Assembly: GCA_965207495.1 (NCBI GenBank)
Contig: OZ242287.1
Location: forward strand, 4,216,001-4,280,000
Direction: 5' to 3'
Origin: Bin5 sp965207495
Lineage (GTDB): Bacteria; Chloroflexota; Anaerolineae; Caldilineales; Caldilineaceae
DNA length: 64,000 nt
Shown: piece after piece, positions 32,309 through 40,898 of the stretch
How positions within the stretch are numbered: the stretch's first letter is position 1
How the letters are laid out: the number at the start of each line of letters is the position of its first letter
Notes under the pieces: model-generated
The model's database searches: none
Told to the model about the DNA's origin: nothing
What the model saw: only the letters and a program-made list of their open reading frames with translations
Made by a program: the position numbers and the translations under genes

Positions 32309-33907
32309 TCAGACTAGATTCTGCACGAAGGCCAGGAGTTCCCGCGCCGACTTATTGAAATAGTTCACCAAAGGCGTCGGGTAGATTCCGATCACAAACA
32401 TCGCCGCGATCAGCGGCCACATTGTCACTTTTTCAAACCCGACCATGTCGGTTGGGCCGTCTGCGTGTTCACCTTGCACTGTTGTCCAGTGCGAATGTTT
32501 GCTCGGATCATACTCGCCCAGGAAGACATTCTGGATTATGCGGTAGAGAATATAGACAGCGGTGATGACGATGCCGATGGTACCGAATGCAGCCCAGTAG
32601 GGCATGATGGCGAAGGCGCCGCGGAAGGTGAAAAGCTCGGCCCAGAAGCCGGCCAGACCTGGAAGCCCCAGACTGGCGAAGGCGGCTGTCAACATGAGGC
32701 CGTAGAAGTGGGGCGTCTTGGTCGCCAGCCCGCCGAACCTGGACAGGTCGCGCGTGTGGGCGCGTTCGTAGATTATCCCGACCAGGAAGAACAACGCACC
32801 GGTGATGATGCCATGGTTGAACATTTGCAGTGCGGCGCCGTTGAGCGCCATCGCTGCGCTGTCCTGAATGGCGGCCGCGCTGAGGCCGAAGCGGTTGACC
32901 GCGCCTGCCAGGGCTTCGGGCGTCATCACAGCTGCCGCGGCGCCGATGCCCAGCATTACGTAGCCCATGTGGCTGACTGAACTATATGCGATCAGGCGTT
33001 TCAGATCGGTCTGGGCCACGCAAACGAAGGCGCCGTAGACGATGGCGATTGCTCCCAGCGCCACTATCCAGGTAGCCCAATACACGGACGCCTCGGGGAA
33101 GCTGGGCAACATGATGCGTAACATACCGTAGGCGCCCAGCTTCAGTAGAACACCCGCCAGAATGACGGAGCCAGCCGTTGGCGCCTCGGTATGGGCGTCG
33201 GGCAGCCAGGTGTGGAAGGGGAAGCTGGGTACTTTGAAGGCGAACCCGAAGAAGAAACCCCAGAACGCCAGGCTGGCGAGGGTCAGATTGCCAGCGAAGG
33301 GCTGGGCTGCAGCCGCTTCGACGATGTCGAAAGTCCCTGTTGCGAAGTAGACTCCCAGAATCGCCAGCAGCATCGCGACAGAGCCCACCAAGGTATAGAT
33401 GAAGAACTTGGTGGCCGCGTAACCGCGATTCTCGCCGCCCCAGATTCCGATGAGAAAGTACATCGGTACCAGGCTGATCTCCCAGAAGACGTAGAAGAGA
33501 ACGTAGTCGAGGGCCAGGAAGACGCCGATCATGCTGAATTCCAGCAGGTGCATCAGGAAGAAGTATTCCTTGACACGCTCGTTGATGACGCCGGCGCTGT
33601 AGTACAGGCTGAGTGTGCTGAGCAGTGCAGTCAGGAAGATCAGAGGAACGCTCAGCCCGTCGACGCCTAGATGGTAGCCGGCGTTGAGCTGCGGAATCCA
33701 CTCGGCGAACTGCTCAAACTGCATACCACCTGTTCCGGAGTCGTACGCAAACAGCAGATAGATGCTGAGGCCGAGGGGGAGCAGGCTGGCCACGATCGAG
33801 CCCTTTTTGATCAGGCTGTCGCTGCGGCCAAGCAATATGACCAGGAGTGCTGACACCAGCGGCCAAAAGAGCAGTATTGTCAGGACGATTGAATCAGGTG
33901 AATCCAT
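32309..33907 (-). CDS. nuoM: Complex I subunit NuoM, left locus
   Basis: This is an antiporter-like subunit (532 residues). Conserved charged residues of the proton path are kept: Glu in FYVFWEISLVP, Lys in FKVPSFPFHTWLPDAHTEAPT, Lys in LLKLGAYG, and Glu in GFWAEL. There is an extra segment of about 30 residues near 315-345, between the SSVSHMGYVMLG and FNHGIITGALFFLVG stretches, which the right-locus NuoM lacks. Confidence 0.95.
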   Translation of the reverse strand: MDSPDSIVLTILLFWPLVSALLVILLGRSDSLIKKGSIVASLLPLGLSIYLLFAYDSGTGGMQFEQFAEWIPQLNAGYHLGVDGLSVPLIFLTALLSTLSLYYSAGVINERVKEYFFLMHLLEFSMIGVFLALDYVLFYVFWEISLVPMYFLIGIWGGENRGYAATKFFIYTLVGSVAMLLAILGVYFATGTFDIVEAAAAQPFAGNLTLASLAFWGFFFGFAFKVPSFPFHTWLPDAHTEAPTAGSVILAGVLLKLGAYGMLRIMLPSFPEASVYWATWIVALGAIAIVYGAFVCVAQTDLKRLIAYSSVSHMGYVMLGIGAAAAVMTPEALAGAVNRFGLSAAAIQDSAAMALNGAALQMFNHGIITGALFFLVGIIYERAHTRDLSRFGGLATKTPHFYGLMLTAAFASLGLPGLAGFWAELFTFRGAFAIMPYWAAFGTIGIVITAVYILYRIIQNVFLGEYDPSKHSHWTTVQGEHADGPTDMVGFEKVTMWPLIAAMFVIGIYPTPLVNYFNKSARELLAFVQNLV

Positions 33908-33967
33908 GAAGCCGTCTCCAAGCAGAGTTTAGGTTTAGGCAGAATGAGCCAAGCGGGTCCGCTGCCG

Positions 33968-33987
33968 GTCGAAAGGATGCTTTCGAC
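33968..33987 (-). other. Intercistronic hairpin between nuoL and nuoM (left locus)
   Basis: GTCGAAAG (33968-33975) pairs with CTTTCGAC (33980-33987) over a GATG loop, with further imperfect GC pairing outside. There is no U-run after it. It probably marks an mRNA processing or stability boundary between nuoL and nuoM. Confidence 0.5.
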
Positions 33988-34000
33988 GCGGCGCAGCTCC

Positions 34001-36232
34001 TTATACCAAGGTAAGAATCATGGGAAGCACGTTCAGGAATAGCCAAACGGCCAGGATCAACATACCGAAAAGCAGATAGGTCTGCACGCGACCATCCTGC
34101 AACATGCGAGCAATGTGGCCGGCCTGATCGGAGATCCAGCCGACACCGTCTACGAATCCGTCGACGACGAATCTGTCAAAGGCAGCCGAGAGATCGCCGA
34201 TACGGAGGGCAATCCGGCCGACGCCGTTGACGACCCAGTCGATAATCCATTCACGGTCGAACAGGGCGAGGAAGCGGCTCAGCCACATCGTGAAGATTAC
34301 GATCGTGCCGCTATACAGTTCGTCTATCCAGTACTTACGATGCCACATCCACCAGATCGGGCCGAGAATTCGTGCGACGGGATCCGTCTGACCCTCTTTC
34401 AGCCCCTGACCGTAGACCAGATAGCCTGCCCCAAGGCCGCCGAGCGCGACGACTATCGAGACTGCCAGCGGCACGAAATTGAAATCGGGATGATGCGGGT
34501 ACAGGTGCATGTACTTCATATAGGGTTCGAGGTAGTGCCCGATCCAGTTGGGAACGATGCTGCCCAGAACCGGGAATGCATCGGGAATGCCGAACCATCC
34601 GCCGGCGATGGCGAAGATGCTTATCAGAATCAGTGGCGTCGTCATGCTGGGCACGCTTTCAGGTGCGTGCGAGGCGCCCTCGGTGCGCGCTTTGCCCAGG
34701 AAGGTCAGCCCGATCTGGCGCATCGTGTAGAAGGCGGTGAGGAAGGCGGACAGTGCCAGCGTCCAGAAGACCCACTGATGGCTGCCATCCCAGGCAAAGG
34801 CCAAGATCTCGTCCTTGGACCAGAAGCCTGAGGTGACCAGAGGGAAGCCTGAGAGGGCCAGCCCGCCGATGATGAAGGTCCACCCGGTGCGGGGCATCCT
34901 GTTCAGGAGGCCGCCCATGTTGCGCATATCCTGCGCGTCTTCGGTATCGAGGACGCCGTCGGGGCGGCGGACAATGTGTTCACCGTGGCCCTCACTGTGG
35001 CCCTCACCGTGGTCGTCCTCGTGTTCGTGTGCGTGATGGTAGCCGTGTTCCACGCCGTGAATCACGCTGCCGGAACCGAGGAACAGGAGAGCCTTGAAGA
35101 AGGCATGTGTCAACAGGTGGAAGAGCGCGGCCACGTAGGCACCCATGCCTATGGCGGCAACCATATACCCCAACTGTGAGATGGTGGAGTAGGCCAGGAC
35201 TCGTTTGATATCCCACTGCGCCACGGCGATTGTGGCGGCAAACAGAGCGGTAAAGGCGCCGATGAATGCGACGAACTGCAGCGTTCCGCCGGAGACTTCG
35301 CCGGAAAACTCGTAGATGGGGAACATCCGGACCAGCAGGAAGACACCGGCCGACACCATCGTCGCCGCGTGGATCATAGCGCTGACGGGTGTGGGCCCTT
35401 CCATGGCGTCCGGCAACCAGATGTGCAGCGGGAACTGGGCGCTCTTGCCAATTGCGCCGCAGAAAATGAGCACGCCGATGAGCGAAATCCAGTGGACTTC
35501 GCCGAAGACGGGAATATTGACCAGTGAATTGGCAAGCTGATCCAGGTTTGTCTGGGTGAAGAGCTCGCTGAAGCGGAGGCTGCTCGGCTCGCTGCGCACG
35601 TAGAGGAGGATGAGGCCGATCATGAGCAGGGCATCGCCGATGCGGGTGGTGACGAAGGCTTTGACCGCGGCTGCCCGCGCCGAAGCCTTCTCGTACCAGA
35701 ACCCGATCAGGAGGTAGCTGCACAGCCCCATCACTTCCCAGAAGATAAAGAACTGGAGCAGATTGTTGGCGACGACCAGACCGAGCATGCCGGTCGCGAA
35801 CAGGCAGATATAGGCCATGAAGCGGCTGTAGCGGGGGTCTTTGCCCTGCGCGTATGCGGTCGGGTATTGCGACGCCTGCAGATGGTGGGGGAAACTCATG
35901 TAGCCGCTGGAGTAGATAAAGATCATCAACACCAGGAAGGGCACCATGAACAGCATCAAGGCATTGGCCGGATCCACTGCGTAGCCGATGACAAATTCTG
36001 TCGCGCCGGTGGGAATTGTGTAGATCGCCTCGTCAACCGGATGTTCTCCGAAATGATCGCGGAAGAATGAGGCAAAGGCGATCCCCCAACCCAGCACACA
36101 GCTCAGCAGAGCGGCACCGATAGCGGTCAGAGCGCTGCCCCGTTTGTTCTTATTCAGGAAAAGCAGGATCGCCAGGAATGCCAGGAAAGGAGGAATCGGC
36201 ACAACCCAGGTGACGCTGAATAATCCTTCCAT
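34001..36232 (-). CDS. nuoL: Complex I subunit NuoL, left locus, with His-rich loop
   Basis: This is the distal antiporter-like subunit with the long lateral helix (743 residues, longer than the 636 of the right-hand copy). Proton-path residues are present: Glu in FFIFWEVMGLCSYLL, Lys in GKSAQFPLHIWLPDAMEGPTPVSA, and Lys in THAFFKALLFLGSG. After GSVIHG, at about residues 390-417, a loop contains about ten histidines interspersed with acidic residues. It could bind metal. Confidence 0.95.
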   Translation of the reverse strand: MEGLFSVTWVVPIPPFLAFLAILLFLNKNKRGSALTAIGAALLSCVLGWGIAFASFFRDHFGEHPVDEAIYTIPTGATEFVIGYAVDPANALMLFMVPFLVLMIFIYSSGYMSFPHHLQASQYPTAYAQGKDPRYSRFMAYICLFATGMLGLVVANNLLQFFIFWEVMGLCSYLLIGFWYEKASARAAAVKAFVTTRIGDALLMIGLILLYVRSEPSSLRFSELFTQTNLDQLANSLVNIPVFGEVHWISLIGVLIFCGAIGKSAQFPLHIWLPDAMEGPTPVSAMIHAATMVSAGVFLLVRMFPIYEFSGEVSGGTLQFVAFIGAFTALFAATIAVAQWDIKRVLAYSTISQLGYMVAAIGMGAYVAALFHLLTHAFFKALLFLGSGSVIHGVEHGYHHAHEHEDDHGEGHSEGHGEHIVRRPDGVLDTEDAQDMRNMGGLLNRMPRTGWTFIIGGLALSGFPLVTSGFWSKDEILAFAWDGSHQWVFWTLALSAFLTAFYTMRQIGLTFLGKARTEGASHAPESVPSMTTPLILISIFAIAGGWFGIPDAFPVLGSIVPNWIGHYLEPYMKYMHLYPHHPDFNFVPLAVSIVVALGGLGAGYLVYGQGLKEGQTDPVARILGPIWWMWHRKYWIDELYSGTIVIFTMWLSRFLALFDREWIIDWVVNGVGRIALRIGDLSAAFDRFVVDGFVDGVGWISDQAGHIARMLQDGRVQTYLLFGMLILAVWLFLNVLPMILTLV

Positions 36233-36300
36233 AGAAAAGCCTCAAGAAAAATGGAAACCGGACGGTCTTCCGTAGTCAGTTCAGAATAAAGATTCGTGAG

Positions 36301-36654
36301 CTAAGGCGTAGCCTGACCTCGAACCAGATTGGCAAACAGGTACCCGACAAGCAGACCGGCAAATGCCAGGACTAACAGCCACAGATCGTTGTGCAGCCCT
36401 GCGGTCGAGCCGATGCCTACGAAAAGGCCGGCCCCGACAAGAGAGATGACAAGCCGAAATGATTGGGCTTTCTTGTGCCGACGGGCATTCTCCAAGAGCT
36501 GTGCTGCTTCGCCATAGTCTGGCTTATACTTTACGATCTCTTTAAGTGCATAGACGGCGCCTGTATAGTTGCCGCTCTCCATCTTCTCCTGTGCGAGTTG
36601 GTAGAGAAAACTGCACTGTTCTTCAAGAGTTCCCGTCAGCTGCTTCTTGGCCAC
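36301..36654 (-). CDS. Small TPR-like membrane protein within the left nuo operon
   Basis: This 117-residue protein has an N-terminal helical pair resembling one TPR unit (EEQCSFLYQLAQEKMESGNY, TGAVYALKEIVKYKPDYGEA) and two hydrophobic helices at the C-terminus (about 68-108). It is not a known complex I subunit. It lies on the same strand between nuoK and nuoL, so it is probably co-expressed and may help assembly. The start is a GTG with a poor ribosome site, so the start is uncertain. Confidence 0.75.
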   Translation of the reverse strand: MAKKQLTGTLEEQCSFLYQLAQEKMESGNYTGAVYALKEIVKYKPDYGEAAQLLENARRHKKAQSFRLVISLVGAGLFVGIGSTAGLHNDLWLLVLAFAGLLVGYLFANLVRGQATP

Positions 36655-36736
36655 CTTTTTCTTATAGTCTCCGCAGGCGGCGCGGACAGCGGCGCCACCT
36701 ACATATATAGTGCGACATAGCCATTCTTAGTGCGAC

Positions 36737-37051
36737 TTAGCCGGCAAGAATGTCCAACTCGTCGACGTCAATGGTGCGCCGCTCGCGGTAGACGGCGATG
36801 ATCAGCGCCAGGCCGACGGCGGCCTCGGCAGCGGCAAGGCCGATAATCAGCACGGCAAAGGCCTGGCCGGTGAGGTCCTCCATGGGGCCGACTCCGTGAC
36901 GCCAGAATGCCACCAGGTTGATGTTGGCGGCGTTGAGCATGAGCTCGATGCCCATGAGCATGGCGATGGCGTTGCGGCGTGCAAGCGCGCCGTAGAGGCC
37001 GCATGAAAACAGGAAGGCGGCGAGCATCAGATACCAACTTAGCGGAACCAT
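36737..37051 (-). CDS. nuoK: Complex I subunit NuoK, left locus
   Basis: This is a 104-residue three-helix subunit. The two buried glutamates of the proton path are kept, in MGIELMLNAANINL (near 36) and AAAEAAVGLAL (near 73). The C-terminus RRTIDVDELDILAG is family-like. Confidence 0.95.
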   Translation of the reverse strand: MVPLSWYLMLAAFLFSCGLYGALARRNAIAMLMGIELMLNAANINLVAFWRHGVGPMEDLTGQAFAVLIIGLAAAEAAVGLALIIAVYRERRTIDVDELDILAG

Positions 37052-37131
37052 AGATCAACCCCAAACAGATGCGGTGGCAGGAAATCGGCGCTCTGTCATT
37101 GCGGCAACCCCGATTTCGTTGAGCAGGAGCC

Positions 37132-37662
37132 CTAGCGGTCGCGTGCCAACATAACGGCACCGACCAGAGCCAGAAGCAGCAGCAGCCCCAGAACTTCGAA
37201 TGCTATAACGTAAGTGGTTACAAACTCTCTTCCCAGTGCAGCTATCAGCGCCTCGTCAGCCACGATTTCTTCACCCGCGGCCGGCCACGGCGTTGCCCGC
37301 GCAAAGGCAAGCAGAGCGGCGAAAAAGAAGACCGCGAACAGAGAGGCTTTGCCCCACTGATTATTGAGTGGAGAGGTGCGACCGTACATCATGCTGCGCG
37401 TGAGCATGATGGCGAAGGCGATCAACATGGCAATCGCGCCGACGTAAACCAGTACCTGGCTGACCGCAAGAAACTCGGCTTCCAGAAAAATGTAGATACC
37501 GGCGACGCCGAAGAATGTGAGCGTCAGGGCCAGAGCGCTGTGAAAGAGGTTTCGGCTCGTCACTACAGCCAGACCGGCTATGGCCGTGAGTAAGGCCACC
37601 TGAATGAACACGAACTGTTCAAATGTCGGTATTGGTACCTCTATGCCCAACGGTAACTGCAT
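37132..37662 (-). CDS. nuoJ: Complex I subunit NuoJ, left locus
   Basis: This is a membrane subunit of 176 residues from the ATG at 37662, which has AGGGA six bases upstream; a longer frame to 37692 is less likely. Typical features are the third-helix pattern FLAVSQVLVYVGAIAMLIAFAIML and a C-terminal helix. An 8-bp inverted repeat (37081-37088/37110-37117) lies between it and nuoK. Confidence 0.93.
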   Translation of the reverse strand: MQLPLGIEVPIPTFEQFVFIQVALLTAIAGLAVVTSRNLFHSALALTLTFFGVAGIYIFLEAEFLAVSQVLVYVGAIAMLIAFAIMLTRSMMYGRTSPLNNQWGKASLFAVFFFAALLAFARATPWPAAGEEIVADEALIAALGREFVTTYVIAFEVLGLLLLLALVGAVMLARDR

Positions 37663-37772
37663 GGAAATCCCTGCCTTGTTGGTGGGGCGCAACTTTACAG
37701 ATGCCAGTTTGCAGATGCCAGTGCCCCGAGCTGTGATCCAGCCTCGTTCTGTCGGTTCTTGTCCGGAAGGAC

Positions 37773-39014
37773 CTAGTACATTGTGCCCTTTTCGGAGACC
37801 TGCATGCCGCCGATCAGAGAGGTCGGTTCGAAGGAACGCTTGGTTCGCATCTGCTCTTCACGGAAGTATTTCTGCAGGATGTAAGTTACGACGGCCATGA
37901 CGCCGACATTTGCGATGAAGATGAGCACATATTGAATGGCAACGGGGGTCGGAAGCTTCTGGATGATTGCCTGGGCGACGATGAGCCCGATCATCAGCGG
38001 GACCAGGACTTTCCAGGCAAAATACATCATCTGATCAATACGGATGCGGGGAAAGGTACCCCGAATCCACTGTTGAAGGACGTAGACGCCATAGGTCTTG
38101 ATCATAAAGTAGCCGAGACCAAGTAGCGGGCCGATGACTGGCAAGCCGACACCGGGGCCTTGCCAACCTCCGAGGAAAAGCGTGACGGCAACGGCTGCCA
38201 GAATCCAGGCATTCAGGAACTGGGCCAGGAAGAACATGGCGAACTTCATGCCAGAATACTCGATATGGAAACCGGCGATCAGTTCAGATTCCGCTTCCAA
38301 CAGGTCGAAGGGGGTGAGTTCAGCCTCTGCGAGCGAGCTGACAAAGAAGACGATCAGTGCGCCCGGCATGACGATTCCGAGCCAACCCAAGCCGAGGTTA
38401 AAACCGAAAATATGCAGTGACTGGAGTTCTACGATGTGGCCGAATCGCATCGAACCGGTGAGCAGAACGACCGTCAGGATTGCCAATACCAGGGGGATCT
38501 CGTAGCTCAGGAGCTGTGCCACCACGCGAAAACCGGCGAGCAGGGCGTACTTATTGTTGCTGCCCCAGCCTGCCATCAGAGCCGCCATGATGCCTATCGA
38601 CCCGAGCCCAACAATATAGAGTGCGGCCACATTCAGGTCCACGCCACTCAGGCCGGGCGCAAATGGTATGACTGCGAGCAGCATCAGCACACCGGACACT
38701 GCCAGAACGGGTGACAGATTGTAGGCGATCTTGTCTGCTTCGTAGGGAGTTATGTCCTCTTTGGAGAGTAATTTGGCAGCATCAGCGACGGTCTGGAGAA
38801 GGCCGTACTTGCCGACTCGGTTGGGGCCGATTCGATCCTGAATGCGGCTGATTGCCTTGCGCGTAATCCAGATCAACAGTAGCACCGACAACATGCCGTA
38901 GTTGATCAGGATAAAGGACCCGACGGCGTATACGAGGAATATGGCCGCCCAGCCGGGAAGTCCCAGCCCCATGAGCCAGCTGGAGAGCGCTTCGCTCCAT
39001 TGGGTTACCTGCAT
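37773..39014 (-). CDS. nuoH: Complex I subunit NuoH, left locus, with altered conserved residues
   Basis: This is a NuoH/ND1-type subunit (413 residues), which normally forms the quinone chamber. RIGPNRVGKYGLLQ and AGFHIEYSGMKFAMFFLAQ identify it. The family ERK glutamate is Thr51 (ITRK). In the quinone loop ETNRxPFDLPE is here EAELTPFDLLE (Leu233 for Arg, Leu239 for Pro). AEY is AQF (Gln265 for Glu). The right-locus NuoH keeps all four. It has an extended C-terminus. GGAGGCAAAGCT precedes the ATG. It follows nuoA directly, with no B, C, D or I genes between. Confidence 0.93.
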   Translation of the reverse strand: MQVTQWSEALSSWLMGLGLPGWAAIFLVYAVGSFILINYGMLSVLLLIWITRKAISRIQDRIGPNRVGKYGLLQTVADAAKLLSKEDITPYEADKIAYNLSPVLAVSGVLMLLAVIPFAPGLSGVDLNVAALYIVGLGSIGIMAALMAGWGSNNKYALLAGFRVVAQLLSYEIPLVLAILTVVLLTGSMRFGHIVELQSLHIFGFNLGLGWLGIVMPGALIVFFVSSLAEAELTPFDLLEAESELIAGFHIEYSGMKFAMFFLAQFLNAWILAAVAVTLFLGGWQGPGVGLPVIGPLLGLGYFMIKTYGVYVLQQWIRGTFPRIRIDQMMYFAWKVLVPLMIGLIVAQAIIQKLPTPVAIQYVLIFIANVGVMAVVTYILQKYFREEQMRTKRSFEPTSLIGGMQVSEKGTMY

Positions 39015-39099
39015 AGCTTTGCCTCCGAACAGGTAGCTGAGAAACTAAGGCCTTTCAGGGCCAGGATCTGAGTCGAAATGCACAGCATCTAGGCGAGAC

Positions 39100-39456
39100 C
39101 TACTGCCAGTCGAGGGCGCCTTTGCGCCAGTCGTACATAAGACCGATGACGAGCAGGAGAATAAAGAAAATGGTCGCGAGCACGGCAAACATTTCCAGTT
39201 GTTGGTATGCCACCGCGATTGGAAAAAGGAATAACGCTTCGACATCGAACACGACGAATACCAGGCCGATCAGGTAGTATTGCGCTCGGAACTGCACCCA
39301 AGTCTCGCCGATGGTTTCGACGCCACTCTCGTAGATGTCGTTCTTGATCTCATCGGGCCGGCGGGGGCCAAGGAAATGGCCCATCACGATGGCGGCGAGA
39401 GGCAACACGACCGCCAAACCGGACATAATAAGAATGAAGAAATATTGACTGAGCAT
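39100..39456 (-). CDS. nuoA: Complex I subunit NuoA, left locus
   Basis: This is a 118-residue three-helix subunit and the first gene of the leftward unit. YESGVETIG, YYLIGLVFVVFDVEALFLFP and YDWRKGALDW match the family, including the acidic FDVE. The usual PWA after FLFP is PIA here, while the right-hand copy has PWA. Confidence 0.94.
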   Translation of the reverse strand: MLSQYFFILIMSGLAVVLPLAAIVMGHFLGPRRPDEIKNDIYESGVETIGETWVQFRAQYYLIGLVFVVFDVEALFLFPIAVAYQQLEMFAVLATIFFILLLVIGLMYDWRKGALDWQ

Positions 39457-39499
39457 TGCCGAGAATCCGTTTGTGTGGAATTTAACAAACTCCCGCGAA

Positions 39500-39528
39500 A
39501 GTATAGCATAGCGATTTCTGATAGCGAA
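39500..39528 (-). promoter_or_regulatory. Predicted promoter of the left nuo operon
   Basis: Read leftward, TTCGCT (39528-39523), 17 bases and TATACT (39505-39500) make a good -10 and a weak -35, about 40 bp before nuoA. Confidence 0.4.
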
Positions 39529-39872
39529 AGTTTGTACCCTTAGTAAACGCGTTCAACGCGGCGGGGGCGGCGGCTTGTTCGAGGTTTTCCATCGGATCGG
39601 GGCAGGACTGGTGAAATGATCTCGTACTGCGGGCTGGAGGCCCGCTTTGGGGGGACAATTGACACGCAAGGTGCATCCAAGTTTTGGGGTGGGAACAGTT
39701 TGCCGGGGAAATTGTGTCGGCGACGGCTGGAATTGTTTACCGGCACTTGAAGAGAGTCGGGGCATGCAAAAGGCTTGGCGTTACCGGGGGAGGCGACAAT
39801 AAGGGGGGCGCGGAACGGCAGTTTTTGGTAGTCAGTTTTTGGTCTTTAGTGTACTGCCAACGGCAGTGGTTA

Positions 39873-39948
39873 GTGGGATGAGATATTGGGTAGGGGAGGA
39901 GACACTGTTGTCTAGACATTATGCTGGGGAAGCATGAGCACGGTGGCG
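39873..39948 (+). repeat. Dispersed repeat, partial copy
   Basis: This is a diverged partial unit (GTGGGATGAGATATTGGG..., GACACTGTTGTCTAGACATTATGCTGGGGAAG) standing as an imperfect tandem before copy B, about 98 bp apart. It lacks the GC-rich hairpin core. Confidence 0.65.
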
Positions 39949-39972
39949 GAACTGCAGTGGATAGTGATTAGT

Positions 39973-40160
39973 GGGCTGAGACGGCGTGTGGGGGGAGACA
40001 CTGTTGGCTAGACATTTTGCTGGGGAAGAACACACAAGGTGGCTAGTAAGGGCGGGGCGTTGCGGGGGCGCAGCCCCTGCACAAGGGAGGGCCGAAGGCC
40101 CGGACGCCCAAAGGCAAGGAGAGAGGAAAGAGGAGTGAGGAGTGAGTGACACCGATTAGG
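39973..40160 (+). repeat. Dispersed intergenic repeat, copy B
   Basis: This is nearly identical to 14721-14910 through the whole hairpin core. Differences are a few substitutions (for example CTAGTAAG for CTAGCAAG) and divergence in the purine-rich tail. It is located between the two divergent nuo operons. Confidence 0.8.
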
Positions 40161-40262
40161 CTGACGGAGACTGGGGACTGGATCTGACCAGAGGTTCGAA
40201 GCTACCAAAAATATTCGTTAATCTACTACCATTTTGGGATGCACTGTCGACACTTACGGGCT

Positions 40263-40292
40263 TTGACAGTCGATTTCGGTTCGTGCTAGAAT
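40263..40292 (+). promoter_or_regulatory. Predicted sigma-70-type promoter of the complete nuo operon
   Basis: TTGACA (40263-40268), an 18-base spacer and TAGAAT (40287-40292) form a near-consensus promoter, about 70 bp before nuoA. It is the best promoter match noticed in the window. Confidence 0.65.
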
Positions 40293-40363
40293 AGTTGCGT
40301 TCGTGGAAAATTGCACGAACATCTCCCCAAGCCTTTCAGTAACGCTGAAAAGGAATAATCGAG

Positions 40364-40720
40364 ATGGCAAGCGACTATCTGCCACTTCTCATACTGATCG
40401 TGTTGGCGGCCGGATTTGGCGGCATTGCCATAGGTCTGCCCTCACTGTTAGGTCCACGCGAGCGCAACGACCAGAAGTTAGAGCCATACGAATCGGGGAT
40501 CATCCCCTTTGCCGACGCCCGTCGACGATTCCCGGTGAAATACTATCTGGTTGCGATGCTCTTTCTGATATTTGACATCGAAGTAATCTTCCTCTTCCCG
40601 TGGGCGGCCGTCTTGAGAGACCTTCGCCTGTTTGCCCTATTGGCGATGATTCCTTTTTTCATTGTACTCGTGGTGGGTTTCCTCTATGAATGGAAGAAGG
40701 GCGCTCTCGACTGGGACTAG
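40364..40720 (+). CDS. nuoA: Complex I subunit NuoA, right locus
   Basis: This is a 118-residue subunit and the first gene of the complete operon. YESGIIPFADARRRF, YYLVAMLFLIFDIEVIFLFPWA and YEWKKGALDW are canonical. AAGGA lies upstream of the ATG. Confidence 0.95.
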   Translation: MASDYLPLLILIVLAAGFGGIAIGLPSLLGPRERNDQKLEPYESGIIPFADARRRFPVKYYLVAMLFLIFDIEVIFLFPWAAVLRDLRLFALLAMIPFFIVLVVGFLYEWKKGALDWD

Positions 40721-40898
40721 AGACTAAGGGGTCTGGCCGTCACTCACAGCTTTTCAAAGGGTACTGTAAATTTATTGCTGCAGGCGAAAGCTGGGAGGCC
40801 CAGCGAGCCGGAAGCCAGTCGCTGCGTTCGAAAGTTGCCGCGTCTAGCCAGGCTGCCAGAGATGTAGGTACAGGAGATGTAGGAACAAAGGAACGGTC

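Larger units (their letters stand above)
39457..40363. other. Divergent region between the two complex I loci
   Basis: These 907 bp have no gene. They hold a promoter for each nuo operon, a partial and a full copy of the dispersed repeat (39873-39948 and 39973-40160), and purine-rich runs. The part 39530-39840 shows nothing beyond a GGGGCGCGGAACGGCAG stretch near 39805 that is shared with the region around 14668. Confidence 0.6.

Noticed and set aside
39530..40200. Possible CRISPR array between the nuo operons
   Set aside because: The repeats are few, diverged and not evenly spaced, and there are no cas genes. It fits a dispersed intergenic element instead.
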